7,522 nucleotides of DNA from CAZJDM01 sp964544765. GTDB lineage: Bacteria > Bdellovibrionota_B > Oligoflexia > CAYFLR01. The notes under the pieces were generated by a model. That model worked only from the letters and a program-made list of their open reading frames with translations. It had not been told where the DNA came from and searched no databases. The stretch is from positions 1 through 7,522 of the forward strand of contig CAZJDM010000196.1 in NCBI GenBank assembly GCA_964544765.1, given 5' to 3'. The position numbers were made by a program, and so were the translations under genes. Below are positions 1 through 7,057 of this stretch, in pieces. The stretch's first letter is position 1; every line of letters begins with the position of its first letter.

Positions 1-1018
1 CAAAAGGTTCCGAAACACTGGGCATTACATATAAATCACTCATAGCATATATTTTCTCAACTTCGGTCCCTCTTAAGAATCCGGTAAAATGAAAATGCTT
101 AGCAATTCCCAATTCAGCCATTTTCTCCACCATATCCTGAAACATATCTCCCGAGCCCGCCATGACAAAACGGACATTATGCATACGATCAATTACCTTT
201 TTGGCCGCCTCCAAGAAATAATCAGGACCTTTTTGAAAAGTTATCCGCCCCAAAAATAAAACTAACTTTTCATCAAAAGGCTTTTCAACACTTAATTTTT
301 CAATTTGTTTTTCCTTGGAAACCGCATTATGAACCACTCTTATCTTCGCTTCATTTATTCCATATTTACGTACAATTATGTCCTTGGTGTAATGGCTGAC
401 TGTAATTACTCGATCCGCTGCTTCCATTCCTTTCTTTTCTATTTCATAAATATCCTTATTAACCCTCTCACCACTTCGATCAAATTCAAGAGCATGAATA
501 TGCACTACTAAAGGTTTTTCTCCTATTTTCTTAGCTGCAATTCCGGCATTAAAAGTCATCCAGTCATGAGCGTGGATAACATCAAAATCTGATGTTTTAG
601 CAATATACTCCGCCATTGAACTATATCGAAAAACCTCCAACATTAAGCCTCTTCCATATTCTCCTGAAATAGCGGACTTTACCACACTTAGTATTTCACT
701 TTGCCGGGCTTTAGAATTTACTCTTTTTAATAATACCTGATATTCACTTTCAGTCATATAAGGACTTAGAGGAGAATCTATGGGAATCTCAGTTATCTTT
801 TTTCCCGCTTCTTGTTCTTCTTTTACTTGCTTTATAATTACCTTATTAGCGTCAATTAGTTTTACATGTGATTTAATTTCCGCATCTCTTAATCTGGGTA
901 ATACAAAAGTTACATCAGTACCACTTTGAGTCATGGCCCTGGTTAAACCAAAACAAGCTGTGCCTAATCCACCACTTATATGAGGAGGAAACTCCCAACC
1001 AAACATTAATACTTTCAT
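1..1018 (-). CDS. GT4-family glycosyltransferase, glycogen/starch-synthase-like (3' end outside window)
   Basis: I translated this gene by hand from 1018 to the left edge: 339 codons without a stop, so the C-terminus lies outside the window. It has the two-Rossmann GT-B fold of retaining GT4/GT5 enzymes. The N-terminal domain opens with MKVLMFGWEFPP and a glycine loop GGLGTA (residues 16-21), followed by VIHAHDWMTF (147-156) and HIHALEFDR (173-181), typical of glycogen-synthase-like enzymes. The C-terminal domain begins near 250, with GRITFQKGPDYFLEAA (257-272), MAGSGD (286-291) and MPSVSEPF (332-339). E337 is the first Glu of the E-x7-E donor-binding motif; the second Glu is cut off. It probably transfers a glucosyl unit from a nucleotide sugar to an alpha-glucan in the cytoplasm, inferred from the adjacent debranching enzyme. 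The start at 1018 overlaps the upstream stop by one base. An in-frame ATG at 1021 is possible but closer to the ribosome binding site. The exact donor and product are unproven. Confidence 0.88.
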   Translation of the reverse strand, partial: MKVLMFGWEFPPHISGGLGTACFGLTRAMTQSGTDVTFVLPRLRDAEIKSHVKLIDANKVIIKQVKEEQEAGKKITEIPIDSPLSPYMTESEYQVLLKRVNSKARQSEILSVVKSAISGEYGRGLMLEVFRYSSMAEYIAKTSDFDVIHAHDWMTFNAGIAAKKIGEKPLVVHIHALEFDRSGERVNKDIYEIEKKGMEAADRVITVSHYTKDIIVRKYGINEAKIRVVHNAVSKEKQIEKLSVEKPFDEKLVLFLGRITFQKGPDYFLEAAKKVIDRMHNVRFVMAGSGDMFQDMVEKMAELGIAKHFHFTGFLRGTEVEKIYAMSDLYVMPSVSEPF

Positions 1019-3081
1019 CATTTATCTCCTAGCATGAGCAATACTCGAATTATTTCAGCAACGCTCCACGCCTGAGCTACACAACCATTGGGCCTATGCG
1101 GAGGATCACCATCGAATATCTCCGCAATAGATGCTATACCATAATCATTGACGAAATCAACCAAAATAGGCTTCAAATTACTGCGTAAATAACTAATTGC
1201 ATTCTCTTTTTGATTGCTCGCTTCTTTTACTTTTTGCCCACTTTTTACTCTTTTTTCATTGTCTACTTTATTTACTTTTAAATAAGCTTCAACAAAATGA
1301 CCTAGGAGCCATGGCCAAACTGTTCCTTGATGATAGGCAGCATCTCTCACATCCTGATCACCTTCATATCGAGGCTTATAGTCGGGATGCTGGGGAGAAA
1401 GAGTTCTTAATCCATATGGAGTCAAAAGATGTTCTACAATCTTTTCTACCACCAATTGTTGATACTCCGATTCAATGGGAGAAAAAGGTAAAGAAACGAC
1501 AAAAACCTGATTAGGTCGGATAGAATTGTCAATAAAATCCTCTCTAACCACATCGGCCAGACATTCATTCTCCTTGACCCAGAACCGACTTACAAAACAT
1601 TGTTCAATTTTTCGAGTTACCTCAAAGGTTTGATCAACCAAATCATCCTGTAATTGCCATTCTTGACACAATTGCTGCCAGAATTTTAAAGCATTATACC
1701 ACAATGCATTGATTTCAACCGCACACCCATAACGCGGAGTAACAGGCTTACCATAAGAATTAGCGTCCATCCAGGTCAGTTGAGTCTCTTGGCTACCAGC
1801 ATATAAAAGGCCATCCTCGGTTAAATGACAATGAGGAACTTTTCCTTTAATTTGCGATTCAATGATGGATCTCATTGAAGAAGCAAAAAATTCCCTGACT
1901 GTTTGAAAATCACCACCTGTTTGGAGATATTGTTGAATGGCCCAAAAATACCATAAAGCGGCATCAATGGAATTATAAGCATTTTGATTTTCATCTTCAC
2001 ATATAAAATTGGGAATTAAACCATCCTTCTCACGACGGGCATAAGTTCTTAGAACCTCTAATCCCTCTTCTACCCTACCACAACAAAAGGTTATACCAGG
2101 CAGGGCAATCATGGTATCTCTCCCCCAAGACAAAAACCAATGATATCCGGCTATAATAGTTAATTCTTGCGAACGATTGCGAACTAAAAATTGGCCAGCA
2201 AAATATTTTAAATCCTGTAGTCTTCTATTCCCACTTTTATACAACTGATAATTATCGGCTCTTCTTTGTGTTTCTTTATTTAATAATTCATCCAAATAAT
2301 TATTAGTACTATTATTATATATATCTTCAGCTGACGCTGCTAAAATAAAAGGTCGTGAATTATCAAGGTCCGTCTCAACAATTCCCGGACAAAAAAGATC
2401 CTCTTTATAAGGGTAACCCCTCTCTAATTCTCTATGAAATTCGAAGTTATAATACCACTTTGGTCCTGGATAGAATTTCGATTCAACATTAGTTTGAAAA
2501 TAAAGAGGTGGCATACCCGAATATGGCTCAATCTTAAAACCATTAGATTGGGTATGTGTTTTTACCTGTAAAGACATATTCTCACGATTGGTTTCATGCA
2601 TTTCACGGTAATTTAAAAGAGGTTTAATTCTTAAAAGAACGGGTTTGTTACTTTTTATCAATTTACACCTTAACAAAACCGTGTTCTCACCTTCAATCAT
2701 CAGAGTAGAACATTCAAGTATTGTATCTTCCATTTTATAAGTAATGGTTGGATAAAATTCATAGGAAACTTTCTCAATATTTTGATAGCCGGTAGGATGA
2801 AATACACCGGGATATTGATTGGTAGAAAGTAAAAACTCTTTTCCTTCGATAAGTAGGGATAACTCTAGCTTAGAAAGTAATACAAACCGTCCTCTAGGGT
2901 TTTCCAAGGAAGCTACTAACATACCATGATATTTTCTAGTATGACAATTTATGATCGTACTAGAAGAGTAGCCTCCCAGCCCATTAGTATCCAACCACTC
3001 CTTTTTAAGAACCGAATCAAGCTTGAAAGACAAATCTGTAATTATTAGGTTATCTTTGGAGGTGGTTTTTGAGTTCAACAT
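1018..3081 (-). CDS. Glycogen debranching enzyme (amylo-alpha-1,6-glucosidase, GH133-like)
   Basis: This 687-residue protein matches the bacterial/archaeal GDE_N plus GDE_C architecture. The N-terminal beta-sandwich domain (about 20-270) carries the family hallmark EWLDTNGLGGY (28-38) and TRKYHGMLVA (48-57). The C-terminal (alpha/alpha)6 barrel (about 285-687) carries WFLSWGRDTMIALPGI (315-330), SIDAALWYFWA (371-381), LTWMDA (435-440), EINALWYNAL (456-465), AAYHQGTVWPWLLG (581-594) and EIFDGDPPHRPNGC (654-667). The family hydrolyses alpha-1,6-linked glucose at glycogen branch points in the cytoplasm; specificity here is inferred. The start has TAGGT 7 nt upstream (3089-3093). The length is normal for the family except for a Lys/Val/Asn-rich segment at residues 602-625, between the WPW motif helix and the last helices, which looks like an insertion and is described as a repeat. 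It is the first gene of an operon with the GT4 gene. Confidence 0.93.
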   Translation of the reverse strand: MLNSKTTSKDNLIITDLSFKLDSVLKKEWLDTNGLGGYSSSTIINCHTRKYHGMLVASLENPRGRFVLLSKLELSLLIEGKEFLLSTNQYPGVFHPTGYQNIEKVSYEFYPTITYKMEDTILECSTLMIEGENTVLLRCKLIKSNKPVLLRIKPLLNYREMHETNRENMSLQVKTHTQSNGFKIEPYSGMPPLYFQTNVESKFYPGPKWYYNFEFHRELERGYPYKEDLFCPGIVETDLDNSRPFILAASAEDIYNNSTNNYLDELLNKETQRRADNYQLYKSGNRRLQDLKYFAGQFLVRNRSQELTIIAGYHWFLSWGRDTMIALPGITFCCGRVEEGLEVLRTYARREKDGLIPNFICEDENQNAYNSIDAALWYFWAIQQYLQTGGDFQTVREFFASSMRSIIESQIKGKVPHCHLTEDGLLYAGSQETQLTWMDANSYGKPVTPRYGCAVEINALWYNALKFWQQLCQEWQLQDDLVDQTFEVTRKIEQCFVSRFWVKENECLADVVREDFIDNSIRPNQVFVVSLPFSPIESEYQQLVVEKIVEHLLTPYGLRTLSPQHPDYKPRYEGDQDVRDAAYHQGTVWPWLLGHFVEAYLKVNKVDNEKRVKSGQKVKEASNQKENAISYLRSNLKPILVDFVNDYGIASIAEIFDGDPPHRPNGCVAQAWSVAEIIRVLLMLGDK
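1026..1030 (-). promoter_or_regulatory. Ribosome binding site of the GT4 gene, inside the end of the debranching enzyme gene
   Basis: On the minus strand an AGGAG core lies within the last codons of the debranching enzyme gene. It is 7 nt from the ATG at 1018 and only 4 nt from the in-frame ATG at 1021. The spacing favours 1018. The upstream TGA (1020-1018) and this ATG share base 1018, so translation of the two genes is probably coupled. Confidence 0.75.
1221..1279 (-). repeat. Purine-rich repeat copy inside the debranching enzyme gene
   Basis: On the minus strand this stretch is almost all purine, with AAAGTR units recurring. It encodes the Lys-rich segment at about residues 602-620 of the debranching enzyme. 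It aligns with the intergenic stretch at 7058-7107 in the same order and orientation: AAAAGTAA, ATAAAGTAGA (10 of 10 identical), an A-rich run, then AAAGTGGG (8 of 8), with small gaps between the blocks. The low complexity raises the chance of coincidental similarity, so homology is tentative. Confidence 0.4.
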
Positions 3082-3104
3082 TACAATTACCTAATATACT
3101 TAAT

Positions 3105-3113
3105 ATTATAACA
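3105..3113 (-). promoter_or_regulatory. Extended -10 promoter for the debranching enzyme/GT4 operon
   Basis: The minus strand reads TGTTATAAT here, a perfect TATAAT with the TG of an extended -10 element. A transcription start about 7 nt downstream (near 3098) would leave a leader of about 17 nt that includes the ribosome binding site at 3089-3093. The best -35 at a 17-nt spacing (3128-3133, ATGTTA) matches only 3 of 6, which is acceptable for an extended -10 promoter. It lies just beyond the stop of the preceding gene, so the glycogen operon is probably transcribed independently of the two-gene unit upstream. Confidence 0.55.
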
Positions 3114-3142
3114 ATATTTTCTTCAATTAACATATGAAGTAT

Positions 3143-3751
3143 TTAACGAAATCCACTTACAGAAGGATCCCAGTTTGTCAAAATCTGGACTCTTTCATTT
3201 GTATCTTGAATTATACCTTCTTGATCTAAAATAAAAATCTGCTTGTTATTTGAGTCTCTATGTAGTTTAATTAATTTTTCCCCAACAGTGTGTTTACCGC
3301 GCAAGCAATATGGGTTCTTCATTTCATAATTGTAAGGTTCTTCTAATTCAATACGGTTATCACCAATATATCTGGCCGTAAGAGGTATGTTTTTTATGAT
3401 ATGCGTGCCAATCAAATCAGGATCAAACTCCAGTTTTATGTTGAAAATACGATCTTCCTTTGGACTTAATGCTTCAACTTTTATTACGGGATACAAGAAT
3501 CCATAAGCCTCCAGAAATTTAAAATCAAGTCCCATTTGTTCTTGTATAGGCAATATTGGAATCCCCTCTTTTTTTCTTTCAACGCATTTAATGTCAAATT
3601 GTGTTTTTTCAATAATCTTATCCAAGGGAATTGCCTCAATTTCAATGTAAGCATCATGAGCATTTAGTTTCATTCCTGGAGTACCATATACATCAGTATA
3701 TTGAGGATCATCCCTATAAAGGGTAGCAGTAGTATCTTTATCAATTGTCAT
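3143..3751 (-). CDS. Hypothetical protein, 202 residues, partner of the HEPN-like gene
   Basis: I do not recognise this protein. It is soluble, has no signal peptide or membrane segment, and alternates short beta-prone stretches (33-40, 49-58, 86-94, 102-109, 123-136, 171-176) with charged turns, suggesting a mostly beta fold. Features visible are a YGTPGMKLNAHDAYIEIEA stretch (22-40), a Pro-rich KKEGIPILPIQEQ segment (60-72) and a C-terminal NWDPSVSGFR (193-202). The reading frame extends upstream to an ATG at 3781, but that would overlap the preceding gene by 29 bases. The ATG at 3751 has GGAG 7 nt upstream and starts one base after the previous TAG stop, so 3751 is chosen. The tight spacing implies cotranscription and translational coupling with the HEPN-like gene. 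No nucleotidyltransferase motif (GS-x10-DxD type) is present, so it is not a classical MNT partner. Function unknown. Confidence 0.8.
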   Translation of the reverse strand: MTIDKDTTATLYRDDPQYTDVYGTPGMKLNAHDAYIEIEAIPLDKIIEKTQFDIKCVERKKEGIPILPIQEQMGLDFKFLEAYGFLYPVIKVEALSPKEDRIFNIKLEFDPDLIGTHIIKNIPLTARYIGDNRIELEEPYNYEMKNPYCLRGKHTVGEKLIKLHRDSNNKQIFILDQEGIIQDTNERVQILTNWDPSVSGFR

Positions 3752-3752
3752 G

Positions 3753-4319
3753 CTAATTCTCCACTTTATCAAGTATTTCAAGTCCGTTTTCTTGCATCCA
3801 TTTTATAAAAGTATTGAAAGAAGTATAGATGTTTCTAATCTTTTCGCTTTCATATATAATACTTTCTGTATCATAACGTTTAGTAGCCCAGTCTTTTGCT
3901 ATCAAATTTGAGACAGAAGATTTTAGTTGATTAAGTTCAGGTGGTTTTTGTTCAATTAAATATTGTAAGTCTTCTATCAGTTCGATTATGTTGTGACTGT
4001 ATTTTGATTTAACTGAGTACTGGAAATTGTTAAGCAGTTTTTTATCACCAGTAAGAATTTCTATTTGTTTCTTTTGGCTGTGAGAAAAGTTTTTTACATG
4101 GATAAAGCAGAATGTTGTTAGATGAATTTTCAAATAAATTTCTACTGCAGTCATAATGGACACAAAAGCCGGAAAATTCATCTGTGACTCTAATAGTTTG
4201 CGCATATCTTTTTTATGTTGATTCAGAGAATCTCTTAATAATATAATACTATCATCCTTTGAAAAACCTATAATCTCTTTAGCGGATATTTTTTCGGGAA
4301 TTTTATCTATAAAATTCAT
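3753..4319 (-). CDS. HEPN-like helical protein, 188 residues
   Basis: The protein is almost entirely alpha-helical and soluble. Its pattern resembles small HEPN-domain proteins: a first helix (about 23-46), a second helix with AVEIYLKIHL (58-67) matching the family's A-x-E-x-x-x-K-x-x-L core, a SHNIIELIEDL segment (108-118) at the place of the usual H-D/N-L-x-x-L, then WATKRYD (144-150) at the place of the common xRYP/D, and a final long helix (152-175). This is a resemblance judged by eye. HEPN proteins include RNases and non-catalytic RNA-binding subunits found in toxin-antitoxin and defence loci. An R-x5-H string (R29 to H35, with D after R) fits the catalytic Rx4-6H formula but lies in the first helix, not where the motif usually sits. 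The start at 4319 is the first ATG after an in-frame TAA; its ribosome binding site is poor. It is the first gene of a two-gene unit, one base before the next start. Confidence 0.75.
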   Translation of the reverse strand: MNFIDKIPEKISAKEIIGFSKDDSIILLRDSLNQHKKDMRKLLESQMNFPAFVSIMTAVEIYLKIHLTTFCFIHVKNFSHSQKKQIEILTGDKKLLNNFQYSVKSKYSHNIIELIEDLQYLIEQKPPELNQLKSSVSNLIAKDWATKRYDTESIIYESEKIRNIYTSFNTFIKWMQENGLEILDKVEN

Positions 4320-4382
4320 ATTGAGCCAGTTTCCAATGATGCTAGTAACTTTTTACCAAAAGATTTCAGAGAACCATTAAGG

Positions 4383-4399
4383 TTTACATACTATGTAAA
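4383..4399. promoter_or_regulatory. Perfect 17-bp palindrome, putative operator
   Basis: The sequence is TTTACATA, one central C, then TATGTAAA: two exact 8-bp half-sites around a single base. The centre is 72 bp upstream of the start of the HEPN-like gene. Such symmetry and length suit a dimeric DNA-binding regulator. It is far from the argS start (about 290 bp), so it more likely serves the two-gene unit. No regulator gene is next to it. A TATGTA string within the site could be a weak -10 box on the minus strand, but I do not call it. Confidence 0.5.
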
Positions 4400-4504
4400 G
4401 AGTCTTTGTCGTTATTCTTAGACTTCTGTATACATCTTTTTGAAGTTTATGAAGATTCAAGCTTTGCGAGCCTTAATTTTTCCATTAGATATTAACCTGT
4501 ATTT

Positions 4505-4534
4505 TTGATGTTTTCAACCATATTCAATTATAAT
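4505..4534 (+). promoter_or_regulatory. Sigma-70-like promoter for argS
   Basis: TTGATG (4505-4510, 4 of 6 to TTGACA) is followed after 18 nt by a perfect TATAAT (4529-4534). Transcription would begin near 4541, giving a leader of about 150 nt before the argS ATG. It is the best promoter match in the plus direction between the two divergent genes. Confidence 0.5.
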
Positions 4535-4689
4535 TCCACGGTAGAAGCATAAAAATATATTATTCTTTGCTTAGCCTGGCAGATAATGTTATATCAACAA
4601 TCATGAGACCGGAGTTTTTAAAAGGAAGCTACAATTTATCTTATTTTCCATTACAGCATTAAGATCACTTATTTTAAAGGTTTTGGACT

Positions 4690-6429
4690 ATGTTAAACCA
4701 ATCAATCAAGAAAATGTTAGCTGACGAGCTAGCTAAAGCAACTAATCTACCTAGTTCTGAAATATTAGAAGTTTTAGCCTCTCCACCCTCTAAAAAAATG
4801 GGAGATATTGCTTTTCCTTGTTTTAAACTAGCCAAACTATTTAAAAAAGCTCCTAATCTAATTGCCTCTGACTTAAAAACCAGCTTAAAACTACCTAAAG
4901 AGACCATTTCCAAAATTGAAACCCAAGGTGCATACCTCAATTTCTTCTATAACTCAAAATATGTAGCAAAAAAACTGATTAGCCAAATCACCAGAGAAGG
5001 AAAAACTTACAGTCTCAGCAATGCCGGAAATAACCAAAAGGTAGTTATTGATTTTTCCAGCCCTAATGTAGCTAAACCATTTCATATAGGACATCTAGGC
5101 TCTACCATTATTGGCGAATCCCTATCTCGAATTTACCAACATATGGGATATAAAGTTATTCGAATGAATCATCTTGGTGATTGGGGAGTACAAAATGGAT
5201 TTCAAGTCCTTGCTTGGCAAAAACGAGGGCATGAATTTAAGGATAGAGAACCGACCATTGAAGAGCTTTGCGATCTATATGTCTGGATCAATAATGAAGC
5301 CAAAAAAAATGTCTCTCTCGATAAAGAAGCACGAAAAATTTTTAAAGAGATTGAAGAAGGTAACGAATCGCATCTAGCAACCTGGAAATTATTTCGAGAT
5401 ATTACTATTAAAGATTTACAAAAGATTTATCAAAAATTGGATGTTCACTTTGATAGCTACAATGGGGAATCATTCTATGATCCCTTTATAGCCCCTATGA
5501 TCGAAAAATTTAAAGCCAAACCTGGTTTTTTAATTGAAAGTGACGGGGCAATGGTAGTCGACCTAAAAGAATATGATATCGAGGCACCCTGCATTATTCT
5601 CAAAAGCGACGGAGCTACCATTTATGCTACTCGTGATTTGGCAACAGCCATTTGGCGATATGATAACTATTCCTTTGCTAAAAATATTTATGTTACCGAT
5701 GTATCCCAATCTTTTCATTTTAAACAATTTTTCCATGCTCTGAAAAAGTTTGGTTATTCCTGGGCCGATAATCTACAACACATCCCTTACGGCATTATGT
5801 TTATGCGTGATGAAAAGGGAGAAGTAGCTCCCATGAGTACCCGTAAAGGAACCATGATTCCCCTAAAAGAATTGATTCAAAAAATGACCTCAATTCTCCA
5901 AGAAATTATAGCCAGTAAAAATCCTAATCTAAATGATAAAAACAAGGTAGCCGAAACCTTAGGACTCAATGCTATCAAATTTTGGATCCAGTCTAAAAAC
6001 CGTACAGCTAAAGTGATTTTTGACTGGGAAGAAGCAACAAATCCCCAAGGACAAACTGGTCCATACCTTAATTATACCTATGCTCGAACTGCCGGTATTC
6101 TCAGAAAACTAAAAGAGCAAACCAGCATTACTCTTGATCCACAAAATATACAATCTATAGATAATTCCAAGGAACATGCATTGATAGCTAAATTGGATCT
6201 TTTTGATACCGCTATTGCCAAAGCTATGGAAGAGCATGAACCATCATTAATTTCAAACTATTTGATTGAACTATCGCAAACATTCAATACTTTTTATTTT
6301 TCTCAGAAGGTATTAAATGCTGACTCTGATACCCTTCGACATGATCGCGCCTGCTTAGTAAAAGCAACCCAAATTGTTCTTGGAATCGGAATGAATTTAA
6401 TTGGATTACAAACTGTTGATGAGATGTAA
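4690..6429 (+). CDS. argS: Arginyl-tRNA synthetase
   Basis: This complete 579-residue class I aminoacyl-tRNA synthetase charges tRNA-Arg with arginine using ATP in the cytoplasm. The N-terminal Add-1 domain (1-88) has GDIAFPCFKLAK (38-49). The Rossmann catalytic core carries SSPNVAKPFHIGHLGSTIIG (123-142) with the HIGH signature at 132-135, NHLGDWGVQNG (160-170), ATIYATRDLATA (309-320), QSFHFKQFF (340-348) and MSTRKG (382-387) in the KMSKS position. The DALR anticodon-binding domain starts at QGQTGPYLNYTYAR (453-466) and ends normally. The length is typical of bacterial ArgRS. The ATG is preceded by AAAGG (4676-4680) at 9 nt. Two usually strong positions look divergent: Gly where LRST is usual after HIGH, and GVQNG where GTQFG is usual. 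The 3' end converges on the next gene across only 21 bases, with no room for a separate terminator. Confidence 0.97.
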   Translation: MLNQSIKKMLADELAKATNLPSSEILEVLASPPSKKMGDIAFPCFKLAKLFKKAPNLIASDLKTSLKLPKETISKIETQGAYLNFFYNSKYVAKKLISQITREGKTYSLSNAGNNQKVVIDFSSPNVAKPFHIGHLGSTIIGESLSRIYQHMGYKVIRMNHLGDWGVQNGFQVLAWQKRGHEFKDREPTIEELCDLYVWINNEAKKNVSLDKEARKIFKEIEEGNESHLATWKLFRDITIKDLQKIYQKLDVHFDSYNGESFYDPFIAPMIEKFKAKPGFLIESDGAMVVDLKEYDIEAPCIILKSDGATIYATRDLATAIWRYDNYSFAKNIYVTDVSQSFHFKQFFHALKKFGYSWADNLQHIPYGIMFMRDEKGEVAPMSTRKGTMIPLKELIQKMTSILQEIIASKNPNLNDKNKVAETLGLNAIKFWIQSKNRTAKVIFDWEEATNPQGQTGPYLNYTYARTAGILRKLKEQTSITLDPQNIQSIDNSKEHALIAKLDLFDTAIAKAMEEHEPSLISNYLIELSQTFNTFYFSQKVLNADSDTLRHDRACLVKATQIVLGIGMNLIGLQTVDEM

Positions 6430-6450
6430 GGACTGGCAATTCTACTTACT

Positions 6451-7032
6451 TTAAATCGATATCGGAAACAGTCTAAGTTGAATAAATATAACTAATACCA
6501 AAACAACCCAAATGCCTATTCCTTTGGCGATAATCCACCACCATTTGGACATATACTTAGCCGCATAAGCAACCATAGCTGCATGAAGTAGAAAAGCAAT
6601 AGATGATCCAAGAGTTATAGCTGATAGATAATTCATCATACCCCGAGGGCCAAGAGCTTCAAATAACATTTGATATCCATCCATTTTTAGTAACAGTGGT
6701 TCATACTTTTCAGCTACTAAAGCAAAAATCGGTTTATCAATTAAATAACTTATTAACATCATTAACCCGAACACTAAGCTGCATACTACTGGTTGAAACT
6801 TAAAGTAAATGGGATTATTCATCTTAATTGCCACTAGGCCCATACCAACTAATAGTGCAAAGACAAATATTGAGACCCAATCAATTCCACCTAGAACCGC
6901 GATTGAATAACCCATTTCAACAAAACCCAGTACCAAAGCTCCGATGATGGCAATCTTAAGATCAAAAAATGTATCCAATATTACAAATAGTAGTAGAGGT
7001 AATATCCCTAATAGCAAAAACGATATACTCAT
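6451..7032 (-). CDS. YciB/IspZ-like polytopic membrane protein
   Basis: This 193-residue protein is nearly all hydrophobic, with about six membrane spans (near 4-22, 26-47, 53-70, 80-97, 135-158, 163-186). The pattern resembles the YciB (intracellular septation protein A) family: an N-terminal PLLLFVILDTFFDLKIA, then W52 leading a span to NNPIYFKFQPVVCSLVFGL (72-90), matching the family's W...DPTFIKWKPTVLYWLFAL layout, and a KPIF after the next helix. Known YciB proteins sit in the inner membrane and affect envelope integrity and septation; that role here is inferred. The start at 7032 is supported by a purine-rich site ending in GGGAG 4 nt upstream. It lies 67 bases downstream of a small gene on the same strand and is probably cotranscribed with it. 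Assignment is by eye; a distant membrane family is the alternative. Confidence 0.75.
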   Translation of the reverse strand: MSISFLLLGILPLLLFVILDTFFDLKIAIIGALVLGFVEMGYSIAVLGGIDWVSIFVFALLVGMGLVAIKMNNPIYFKFQPVVCSLVFGLMMLISYLIDKPIFALVAEKYEPLLLKMDGYQMLFEALGPRGMMNYLSAITLGSSIAFLLHAAMVAYAAKYMSKWWWIIAKGIGIWVVLVLVIFIQLRLFPISI

Positions 7033-7057
7033 TTATCTCCCTTCCATTTTCCTTCAT

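Larger units (their letters stand above)
4320..4689. other. Divergent intergenic region between the HEPN-like unit and argS
   Basis: This 370-base AT-rich stretch contains no gene I can support. It holds the 17-bp palindrome at 4383-4399, an 8-bp palindrome TGTATACA at 4427-4434, a promoter-like pair for argS at 4505-4534, and a leader of roughly 150 nt before argS. I looked for the conserved T-box antiterminator sequence used by some aminoacyl-tRNA synthetase genes and did not find it, nor a hairpin followed by a T run directed at argS. Confidence 0.6.

Noticed and set aside
305..511. Plus-strand open frame of 68 codons
   Set aside because: It lies antisense within the GT4 gene, which has strong family motifs in frame throughout.
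1197..1514. Plus-strand open frame of 105 codons with a Leu/Phe-rich start
   Set aside because: It is the antisense shadow of the debranching enzyme; its hydrophobic start is just the complement of the purine-rich Lys-coding tract.
3121..3139. CTTCA/TGAAG inverted repeat after the 202-residue gene
   Set aside because: The stem is 5 bp with a 9-nt loop and no T run in the direction of transcription, so it is not a credible terminator.
3143..4319. Lower G+C of the two-gene unit as evidence of recent transfer
   Set aside because: Hand counts of a few 60-base lines ranged from 14 to 23 G+C, overlapping the neighbouring genes (24 in one line), so no compositional claim is made.
4603..4662. Possible 19-residue leader peptide before argS
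   Set aside because: It has no ribosome binding site and only one Arg codon, so an attenuation role is not supported.
4674..5377. Minus-strand frame at 4674-4940 and plus-strand frame at 5174-5377
   Set aside because: Both overlap argS in other frames, and argS has full motif support there.
6430..6480. Bidirectional terminator between argS and the YciB-like gene
   Set aside because: Only GACTG/CAGTC arms with a loop of over 30 nt are present; no compact stem with a T run.
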